Shown in pieces: positions 1 through 5,688 of a stretch of DNA of 5,847 bases; within the stretch, counting starts at the first letter, position 1, and every line of letters starts with the position of its first letter. A model generated the notes under the pieces. It worked only from the letters and a program-made list of their open reading frames with translations, was not told the DNA's origin and ran no database searches. The stretch lies in the NCBI GenBank assembly GCA_003158355.1, contig PMIV01000121.1, positions 582-6,428 of the forward strand. Reading direction: 5' to 3'. The position numbers and the translations under genes are program-made. Source of the DNA: Anaerolineaceae bacterium (GTDB lineage: Bacteria; Chloroflexota; Anaerolineae; Anaerolineales; Anaerolineaceae).

Positions 1-659
1 ACAGCCTGTTCGTCATGGCCGCGGTAAGCACTCCAGCGGTCGATGAGAGCGCCCGTGGGGCAGACCTGGACACAAGTACCGCAGGAGATGCAGGAACTCT
101 CTCCCAGGGCTACTCCGGTATCTGCGACCAGAATGCTGCGGGCACCGCGTTCTTCAAAGCCGAGAGTGTAATTGCCAACCAATTCCCCGCAGGCACGTAC
201 ACAGCGGCGGCAAAGGATACATCGGTTGTTCTCAAGGATAATGTATGGGTGAGAGGCATCCATGGGATAGGGCTGCCAGTTTGGCTGCAACGGCCAATGT
301 GTCATGTTTTCATGATAAGCTGAGTTTTGTAGCTCGCAATCGCCGCCGCTGACCTGGCAGTAAGGGCAAAAATGATTGCGCTCGCTGAAGATCAAGGTTA
401 AGACAAATTTGCGCGCATCCAAAACTTTTTGCGTGGTAGTTTTCACCACCATGTTATTGCTGACCGGCAGCGTACAGGAAGGCTGTAATGTTCGAGCACC
501 TTCGACTTCCACCAGACACAGACGGCAACCGCCGTAAGGTGTGAGGTGAGGATGATCGCAAAGGGTCGGAATTTCGATCCCAGCGGATTGTGCTGCGCGC
601 AGCACTGTGGTTCCTTCGGGAATTTCTATTTGTTTGCCATCGATCGTAACGGTGACCAT
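1..659 (-). CDS. HoxU/NuoG-like iron-sulfur subunit, N-terminal 219 residues (3' end beyond window)
   Basis: This gene runs off the left edge; I translated it by hand from an ATG at 657-659. It is an electron-wire subunit that would pass electrons from a NuoF/HoxF flavoprotein to a catalytic subunit. An N-terminal plant-type [2Fe-2S] domain shows Cys34, Cys45, Cys48 and Cys62. A NuoG-type His-Cys [4Fe-4S] motif follows, with His96, Cys98, Cys101 and Cys108 in the sequence NHFCPYC...CELQ. Two CxxCxxCxxxC clusters come next, at Cys147/150/153/157 and Cys190/193/196/200 (ending CPTGAL). The HxC spacing and the DASHP..NRCILC segment resemble HoxU as I remember it. A HoxU protein would end about 15-25 codons past the edge. 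A NuoG/formate dehydrogenase alpha subunit or a HydA would instead continue for hundreds of residues. AGGAGAG at 668-674 lies 8 bases before the start, and the gap from the upstream NuoF-like gene is 39 bases. Family-level assignment is secure; the exact subunit type is not. Confidence 0.88.
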   Translation of the reverse strand, partial: MVTVTIDGKQIEIPEGTTVLRAAQSAGIEIPTLCDHPHLTPYGGCRLCLVEVEGARTLQPSCTLPVSNNMVVKTTTQKVLDARKFVLTLIFSERNHFCPYCQVSGGDCELQNSAYHENMTHWPLQPNWQPYPMDASHPYIILENNRCILCRRCVRACGELVGNYTLGFEERGARSILVADTGVALGESSCISCGTCVQVCPTGALIDRWSAYRGHDEQA

Positions 660-698
660 TATCGAATCTCTCCTATCAAAAAATTCATTGGATAAATC

Positions 699-2333
699 CT
701 AGATTCTTTTTCCGCTCATCGGGCAAACACCCGTTGGGCAGACTTTTAGACGAATATGTGCTTCCACTTCCGCGCGGAAATAATTGAGAATATCACGGAT
801 GGGCGCTCCAGCAGTTTGACCTAATCCACAATTGGAAAGTTGATATAAGTTATCGCTTAGCAGGGCTAAATCTGTTAAATCTGAAAGTGCTCCTGTTCCC
901 TCTGAAATATTGGTCAAAATTTCATATGCACGCTGGTTGCCAATTCGGCAAGGTGTACACTTCCCGCAGCTTTCTTTGCGGAAGAAGTTTAATAAAACTT
1001 TAGCCAAATCTACTACACAGGTATCTTCATCACAAATGAGCAAGGCGCCTGAACCCAATGCCACTCCCGCTTTTGCAAAGGAGTCGAAATCCATGGGTGT
1101 ATCTTGCAGACTCGCCGGGATGATTGAACCTGATGAACCACCGGTTTGTGCCAGTTTGAATGGCTTTTCGTCTTTGATCCCTTTACCATAAATGGCGATC
1201 ACTTCCCGCAAAGTAATACCCATCGGCACTTCGATCAAGCCGGTGACGTTGGTTTTACCCAAAATTGTGTAAACTTTCGTACCCGGGCTGGAGGGTGTGC
1301 CGAAGCTGCGGTACCACTGCGCTCCGTTGCGTAGAATTGGCCCCACGTTCGCCAGAGTTTCTACGTTATTCACCAGAGTTGGTTTGTCCCACAGGCCATT
1401 TGTGGTGGGGTATGGGGGACGGGCACGAGGCTCACCGCGTTTACCTTCAATGGATTCAATGAGAGCTGTTTCTTCGCCGCAAATATAAGCACCAGCACCA
1501 GAGTGAATGTGAAGGTCAAATTTAAATTCGGTTCCGAAAATATTCTCACCTAAAAATCCAATTTCGCGGGCCTGTTCAATGGCGCGATGGAGCCGCTGCT
1601 GCGCCAGTGTATATTCACCGCGAATGTAGATATAGCCTTCATCAGCACCTACCGCGTAAGCTGCAATTGCCAGTGCTTCGATGATCGCGTGCGGATCCCC
1701 TTCGAGGATCAAACGATCTTTGAAAGTTCCCGGTTCGCTTTCATCCGCATTGCAGATGACGTATTTCTTCGTTCCAGATGCTTTCTTGACGAAACGCCAT
1801 TTGGTCCCGGTGGGGAAACCAGCCCCGCCGCGACCTCGCAGGCCAGCTTTTTCGAGGGTATCGAAAATTTGCTCCGGATTCATTTGCGTAAGCGCTTTGG
1901 CCAATGCCTGATATCCATCATGGATAATATAGTCGTCGATGGAATCAGGGTCGATGATGCCTGCTCGTTCGAGCACAATTCGTTGTTCTGCTGGTAAAGT
2001 ACCTTTCCGGGCTGAGAGCCAGGCGATTTTGCCGCTTAGTTCGCGAACCGGAGCCTGCAGGCCGGCTGCGATGCGGCCTTTATAAAGATGTTCTTCGACC
2101 AAAAAATGTACATCGCCTTCTTTAACGGGTCCATAGATGACGGCTTCCGGGTAAATAATTACCAGAGGGGAGGCTTCGTGACGGCCAACATCACCAACCA
2201 TTGTTAAAGAAATCTCGTTTTCCAAATCAAATTCTTTTATCTCTCGCTGCAGTGCTTGATAAACTTCTTTCGCACCGCGTTCTATACTGACCGGGTCACT
2301 GGAAACCAAAACCATTGAGCGAATTGCTTTCAT
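699..2333 (-). CDS. nuoF: NuoF/HoxF-like NAD(P)H-binding flavoprotein (second paralog, no C-terminal ferredoxin domain)
   Basis: This 544-residue protein is a 51-kDa-type diaphorase subunit that would oxidise or reduce NAD(P)(H) through FMN. Residues 1-90 form a thioredoxin-like domain. The glycine-rich nucleotide loop GLRGRGGAGF is at 164-173, and the FMN/NADH motif CNADESEPGTF is at 194-204, in the complex I form (E-S-E-P). The CGEETAL motif and an SLBB-like region follow. The N3-type [4Fe-4S] ligands are Cys456, Cys459, Cys462 and Cys502. The protein ends soon after His526 and a CPTGVC motif (Cys532/Cys537), so it lacks the 2x[4Fe-4S] tail of its paralog at 2891-4672. Unusually, its N-terminal domain contains no cysteine: the paralog's Cys11, Cys16 and Cys52 are Ser11, Ser16 and His52 in a gap-free alignment, so this domain should bind no [2Fe-2S] cluster. 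The start ATG has AAAGGAG at 2340-2346, overlapping the stop of the upstream NuoE-like gene, which suggests coupled translation. The stop is TAG. The symbol is family-level; it is not evidence for respiratory complex I. Confidence 0.93.
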   Translation of the reverse strand: MKAIRSMVLVSSDPVSIERGAKEVYQALQREIKEFDLENEISLTMVGDVGRHEASPLVIIYPEAVIYGPVKEGDVHFLVEEHLYKGRIAAGLQAPVRELSGKIAWLSARKGTLPAEQRIVLERAGIIDPDSIDDYIIHDGYQALAKALTQMNPEQIFDTLEKAGLRGRGGAGFPTGTKWRFVKKASGTKKYVICNADESEPGTFKDRLILEGDPHAIIEALAIAAYAVGADEGYIYIRGEYTLAQQRLHRAIEQAREIGFLGENIFGTEFKFDLHIHSGAGAYICGEETALIESIEGKRGEPRARPPYPTTNGLWDKPTLVNNVETLANVGPILRNGAQWYRSFGTPSSPGTKVYTILGKTNVTGLIEVPMGITLREVIAIYGKGIKDEKPFKLAQTGGSSGSIIPASLQDTPMDFDSFAKAGVALGSGALLICDEDTCVVDLAKVLLNFFRKESCGKCTPCRIGNQRAYEILTNISEGTGALSDLTDLALLSDNLYQLSNCGLGQTAGAPIRDILNYFRAEVEAHIRLKVCPTGVCPMSGKRI

Positions 2334-2344
2334 GTCAGGCTCCT

Positions 2345-2824
2345 TTAGTGATAACGAGAAAGGATATCGGGTATCGTTTTTGGGTCGACATTGCCAAAAA
2401 TATCATCATCGATGATCATGACAGGGCCTACCCCGCAAATTCCCAGACAACTTGTGGTCACTAAAGACCACTTCCCGTCGGCACTGGTTTCTTCAGCGTT
2501 CAAGTGAATTTCATCCACCAGAGCCTGCCACACCTGGCGACCGCCAGCTACATGGCAAGGAGCGTTCTCGCAAAACTGGATGACATGGCGCCCGCGTGGT
2601 TTTGTCGAGAGCATACGATAGAAACTGGCCACTGAAAAAAGCTGGCTTTTTGGCAATTTGAGTTGCTTGCTGATCTCGTCCAATGCTTCACCGGGTAAGA
2701 AGCCAATTGCCCGGTTGACATCGTTCAAAATCGGAATTAACTCATCCTGCTTAATACCGTAACGTTTAATAGCTTCATCTACGGCTTGCTGGATTGCAGT
2801 GTTCTCTTTTATTTCAATTGTCAT
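2345..2824 (-). CDS. nuoE: NuoE/HoxE-like thioredoxin-fold [2Fe-2S] subunit
   Basis: This 159-residue protein has the usual length of the 24-kDa complex I-type subunit and its hydrogenase counterparts (HydC, HndA, HoxE). Residues about 10-75 are the helical N-terminal region, with the family pattern I..LNDVNRAIGFLP and LF.VASFYRML. The thioredoxin-like domain follows, with all four [2Fe-2S] ligands present as Cys85-x4-Cys90 and Cys126-x3-Cys130 (CENAPC and CLGIC). It would take electrons from, or hold a side cluster near, the FMN of its NuoF partner. That partner is most likely the gene immediately downstream, only 11 bases away, with the Shine-Dalgarno of that gene overlapping this stop codon. 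Its own start has a very strong GAGGAGG at 2831-2837, 6 bases upstream. It differs clearly from the NuoE-like fragment at 5689-5847, so the operon carries two distinct NuoE-type proteins. No signal peptide or membrane segment is seen, so it is cytoplasmic. Confidence 0.94.
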   Translation of the reverse strand: MTIEIKENTAIQQAVDEAIKRYGIKQDELIPILNDVNRAIGFLPGEALDEISKQLKLPKSQLFSVASFYRMLSTKPRGRHVIQFCENAPCHVAGGRQVWQALVDEIHLNAEETSADGKWSLVTTSCLGICGVGPVMIIDDDIFGNVDPKTIPDILSRYH

Positions 2825-2868
2825 GCTTATCCTCCTCGCTGCGTTGGTCGGACGTGCTTCGGATTACA

Positions 2869-2888
2869 AGGGTGACTTATTTCACCCT
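2869..2888 (-). repeat. Intercistronic inverted repeat (7-bp perfect stem, 6-base loop)
   Basis: AGGGTGA at 2869-2875 is exactly complementary to TCACCCT at 2882-2888 around a 6-base loop. It begins 2 bases after the TAA of the 593-residue NuoF-like gene, inside the largest gap of the window (66 bases), and lies about 30 bases before the Shine-Dalgarno of the next gene. On the transcript it is not followed by a U run, so an intrinsic terminator is unlikely. An RNA processing or stability element, or chance, are the alternatives. Confidence 0.4.
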
Positions 2889-2890
2889 GA

Positions 2891-4672
2891 TTACTGGATG
2901 ACAATAGCGTTAAAGTTACAAACCTGCATACAAATACCGCAGCGGATACAAACATCCGGGTCGATGACGTGGGTCTGACGCCGTTCGCCGCTAATTGCTG
3001 AAACAGGGCAGTTACGGGCGCAGACGGTACAACCTGTGCATGTTCCATCAATGATCTCGTAGCGGATCAATGCCTTACAAACTTTAGCAGGGCATCGTTT
3101 TTCAACGATGTGTGCTTCATATTCATCTCTGAAGTGTTTAAGGGTGCTGACAACCGGGTTCGGAGCGCCTTGACCCAGACCGCAGAGCGAATCCTGGCGG
3201 ATCTGATCACAAAGCATCTCGAGGGTATCAATATCGTCTGGTTGGCCTTTTCCATCGCAGATCCGCTCCAAAATTTCAAGCATACGCTTGGTGCCTACCC
3301 GGCAAGGAGTGCATTTTCCACAGCTTTCATCTTGAATGAATTCCATGAAAAAGCGCGCGATATCCACCATACAGGTGCCTTCATCCATGACAACCAAACC
3401 GCCAGAGCCCATAATTGAGCCAGCCTTAGCAAGTTCTTCATAATCCATGGATAGATCCAGGTACTCTTTAGGTAAACAGCCGCCCATTGGGCCGCCGGTT
3501 TGAATGGCCTTAAAATCTTTATCGTCCTTGATACCCCCGCCGACATCATAAACAATCTCACGCAAAGTTAAACCGAAGGGGACTTCGATTAACCCAGTGT
3601 GTTTTACATCGCCGGCCAGGGCAAAGGTTTTAGTCCCCTTTGATTTTTCGGTACCCATGCTGGCGTACCATTCTGGTCCGCGCAGGATGATCTGTGGAAT
3701 ATTAGAGAAGGTCTCAACATTGTTGATGTTGGAAGGCTTCATGAACAGACCTTTGACTGCCGGGAATGGAGGACGCGGACGAGGTTCACCACGACGTCCT
3801 TCAATGGAGGACATTAACGCTGTTTCTTCACCGCATACAAAAGCGCCTGCACCCATGCGGACTTCGATATCAAAATCAAAACCAGAACCAAGGATGTTCT
3901 TACCCAACAGCCCCATGGCACGGGCCTGTTTGATGGCAATATTCAGGGTACGCACCGCAATAGGATATTCAGCACGGCAATAAATGTAACCCTGATTACA
4001 GCCAATGGCATAAGCACCGATGATCATACCTTCCAATACGGAGTGCGGATCACCTTCTAGAACACGGCGGTTCATGAACGCACCAGGATCGCCTTCATCC
4101 GCGTTGCAGATGATGTACTTTGGGGTTTCAGCAGAAGCACGGCAGAACTGCCATTTTTTCCCGGTCGGGAAACCGGCGCCACCGCGGCCGCGTAAACCGG
4201 AACGCAAGACAATATCAATCACTTGTTCCGGCGTATCTTCGGTCAATACTTTTCCGAGAGCCTGATAACCATCTTCGGCAATATAGTCCTCGATATTATC
4301 GGGATCAATAACACCGCAGTTACGCAGAACTACCCGTACTTCTTTGGCAGTTGGTGCACTCAGTTCTTCATCGGTGGATTTTTTTTGCTCATCAATGAAT
4401 TTTGTAGCGATACGCCCTTTTAAGAAGTGTTCTTCTACAAGATATGGAATATCATTCGGGGTTAAATTTGCATAATGAATTCCTTCAGGATATACCATCA
4501 ACTCTGGTCCGTGAGCGCAATCTCCGATACGTGAGGTCTCAAGGACCTGTACTTCGTCAATCAAACCCTGGGCGACGAGTTCATCTTGCAAGGCATCCAT
4601 GACTTCATGGGCACCTTTTTTCAGGCATTCTGGATCGACACAGACCAAGACATGGGAACGATAATACTTCAT
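2891..4672 (-). CDS. nuoF: NuoF-like flavoprotein with C-terminal 2x[4Fe-4S] ferredoxin domain (HydB/HndC-type)
   Basis: This 593-residue protein has the layout of the B subunit of electron-bifurcating hydrogenases and relatives (HydB of HydABC, HndC). In order it carries a thioredoxin-like domain (about 1-90), the nucleotide loop GLRGRGGAGF (159-168), the FMN motif CNADEGDPGAF (189-199, in the G-D-P form remembered from HydB rather than the E-S-E-P form), CGEETAL, and an SLBB-like region. The N3-type [4Fe-4S] ligands are Cys451/454/457/497. His521, Cys527 and Cys532 follow, possibly a structural metal site as in HydB. Two ferredoxin clusters close the protein, at Cys545/548/551/555 and Cys575/578/581/585. 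In the HydABC/Bfu family, these tail clusters together with FMN are associated with ferredoxin-linked bifurcation; applying that here is inference. The N-terminal [2Fe-2S] set is incomplete: Cys11, Cys16 and Cys52 are present, but Arg48 stands where the fourth ligand is expected. GAGAAGG at 4681-4687 lies 8 bases before the ATG. The protein is soluble, with no membrane segment. Confidence 0.95.
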   Translation of the reverse strand: MKYYRSHVLVCVDPECLKKGAHEVMDALQDELVAQGLIDEVQVLETSRIGDCAHGPELMVYPEGIHYANLTPNDIPYLVEEHFLKGRIATKFIDEQKKSTDEELSAPTAKEVRVVLRNCGVIDPDNIEDYIAEDGYQALGKVLTEDTPEQVIDIVLRSGLRGRGGAGFPTGKKWQFCRASAETPKYIICNADEGDPGAFMNRRVLEGDPHSVLEGMIIGAYAIGCNQGYIYCRAEYPIAVRTLNIAIKQARAMGLLGKNILGSGFDFDIEVRMGAGAFVCGEETALMSSIEGRRGEPRPRPPFPAVKGLFMKPSNINNVETFSNIPQIILRGPEWYASMGTEKSKGTKTFALAGDVKHTGLIEVPFGLTLREIVYDVGGGIKDDKDFKAIQTGGPMGGCLPKEYLDLSMDYEELAKAGSIMGSGGLVVMDEGTCMVDIARFFMEFIQDESCGKCTPCRVGTKRMLEILERICDGKGQPDDIDTLEMLCDQIRQDSLCGLGQGAPNPVVSTLKHFRDEYEAHIVEKRCPAKVCKALIRYEIIDGTCTGCTVCARNCPVSAISGERRQTHVIDPDVCIRCGICMQVCNFNAIVIQ

Positions 4673-4725
4673 TTGAAATACCTTCTCAGTTGTAATAGAG
4701 ATGTTATGTAATCAACGAACGTGAG

Positions 4726-5094
4726 TTACATTTGAATGACGTGATCTGCAACGGGCTTGCCGTTAATTACATGGTCCTTCAATATTTTCTTAGCAACTTC
4801 TGAGTCCACTTTGCCATAGGTAACTTTTGGTTGATCACCAATGATCACTTGAACAATTGGTTCTTTTTCGCAAAGGCCGATGCAACCGGTTTGGGTGACG
4901 AGGATACCGTTAAGACCATCTTTTTCGATCGTATCCAGAATGGCTTTCATGGTGTCACGAGCGCCTGCTGCAATTCCGCATGTTCCCATGCCAACGATGA
5001 CCTGAGCTGTGCCGGAGGCAACTTTAGCATCTCGTTTACGGAGTGCTTCTTCGCGGGCTTTTTTTAAGTCTTCAAGGCTCTTAATTGTGGTCAT
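4726..5094 (-). CDS. HndB-like thioredoxin-fold (2Fe-2S) ferredoxin protein
   Basis: This 122-residue protein starts with a charged helical segment (about 5-25, rich in Lys/Glu/Arg) and continues with a thioredoxin-like ferredoxin fold. The visible cysteines are Cys39 in VGMGTCGIAAGA and Cys71 and Cys75 in TGCIGLCEKEP. That is three, where classical proteins of this fold use four. As I recall the family, the GTCGIAAGA form is typical of HndB of NADP-reducing hydrogenases, so the reduced set may be ancestral rather than a defect. The gene lies between the GHKL ATPase and the HydB/HndC-like flavoprotein, as in many [FeFe] hydrogenase operons. It probably serves as an accessory electron carrier or a subunit of the same complex. 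AGGAGAG at 5099-5105 supports the ATG start. It lies 34 bases after the previous gene and 53 bases before the next. No signal peptide or membrane segment is present. Confidence 0.9.
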   Translation of the reverse strand: MTTIKSLEDLKKAREEALRKRDAKVASGTAQVIVGMGTCGIAAGARDTMKAILDTIEKDGLNGILVTQTGCIGLCEKEPIVQVIIGDQPKVTYGKVDSEVAKKILKDHVINGKPVADHVIQM

Positions 5095-5128
5095 TTTTCT
5101 CTCCTGCAGACTTGATTGAATTTATACT

Positions 5129-5683
5129 TTATCCAATATCCACGGCAGTAATTGCCTGGATACCGGTTTCGATCGTTTGGCGTAGATAATTAAGAATGGA
5201 TGGTTCTGTCAATGAAATGCCGGCCAACTCAGTCTTTATCGGGGCATCATCAAAATCAAAGATTTTGTCATCCACCTGATAATAAAACAACCAATGAATG
5301 GCCGGGTTGGCAATGAGAAGTTGCAGAAATGTATCCGCTAGGTTTCCCAGGGGCATGCGGTCGATGTGGCTGCGTTGGAATTGCACAAAGAGTTTTGTGC
5401 CTATGTCTACCTGAGAGGTGATTTTCAGGAAACCGTTGCATGCTTCAGCAGCTTCTTTCAATAACGGAATACCCAAACCAACTTTGCGGGTGGTTCGCGA
5501 TGTAACAAATGGGTCAATTACACTGGCTACCATTGCGGCATCCATCCCTTTGCCATTGTCCTCTACGCTCATTTGTAAAAGATCAGTTCGTGTGTTTTCG
5601 ATAATCGAAATTCTTACTTGGCTCGCATTTGCGGCTACACTGTTTTCAGCAATATCGAGCAGATGAAGTGAAAGTTCACGCAC
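5129..5683 (-). CDS. Small GHKL (HATPase_c) ATP-binding protein associated with hydrogenase operons
   Basis: This 184-residue protein has one GHKL ATP-binding domain (about 1-104). The N-box region is LLDIAENSVAAN (8-19, Asn14 as the likely Mg-binding residue), G1 is DNGKGM (42-47), and the lid and G2 are in the segment ending VGLGIPL (68-74). A final GT is at 95-96. It has no phospho-acceptor histidine domain, sensor domain or membrane segment, so it is not a complete sensor kinase. It is closer in form to anti-sigma-factor-like ATPases. The remaining 80 residues begin with IDRMPLGNLAD (107-117); I recall that motif from family members next to [FeFe] hydrogenase genes, where the role is unproven. 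The start is GTG at 5683, because the next in-frame Met (38) would remove the N-box. Only 5 bases separate it from the stop of the NuoE-like gene and no good Shine-Dalgarno is visible, so translation is probably coupled. A regulatory or assembly role is inference. Confidence 0.85.
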   Translation of the reverse strand: MRELSLHLLDIAENSVAANASQVRISIIENTRTDLLQMSVEDNGKGMDAAMVASVIDPFVTSRTTRKVGLGIPLLKEAAEACNGFLKITSQVDIGTKLFVQFQRSHIDRMPLGNLADTFLQLLIANPAIHWLFYYQVDDKIFDFDDAPIKTELAGISLTEPSILNYLRQTIETGIQAITAVDIG

Positions 5684-5688
5684 AGGAG

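Noticed and set aside
15..323. Plus-strand open frame of 102 codons at the left edge
   Set aside because: It lies opposite the HoxU/NuoG-like gene, whose cluster motifs are unambiguous on the minus strand; its translation matches nothing recognisable.
660..698. Possibility that the 544-residue NuoF lost its ferredoxin tail by a recent frameshift or nonsense mutation
   Set aside because: Only 39 bases separate its TAG from the next start, and they hold a Shine-Dalgarno and no cysteine-rich remnant, so the short form is the natural gene.
1587..1997. Plus-strand open frame of 136 codons, and similar ones at 910-1191 and 3597-3983
   Set aside because: All are antisense to strongly motif-bearing NuoF-like genes, with no Shine-Dalgarno pattern or family signature noticed; they look like codon shadows.
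2869..2888. Hairpin as a rho-independent terminator
   Set aside because: The stem is only 7 bp and is not followed by a U run on the minus-strand transcript; the next gene has its own strong ribosome site and no visible promoter.
2827..3051. Minus-strand open frame overlapping the end of the 593-residue gene
   Set aside because: It is a frame-shifted reading of the ferredoxin tail and the hairpin gap; its translation shows no motif, and the in-frame ferredoxin cysteines are intact in the main gene.
699..4672. Respiratory complex I (nuo) operon
   Set aside because: No membrane subunits (NuoA, H, J-N) or NuoB/C/D/I are present, two NuoF types occur together, and an ATPase and an HndB-like gene are interleaved; a soluble complex fits better.
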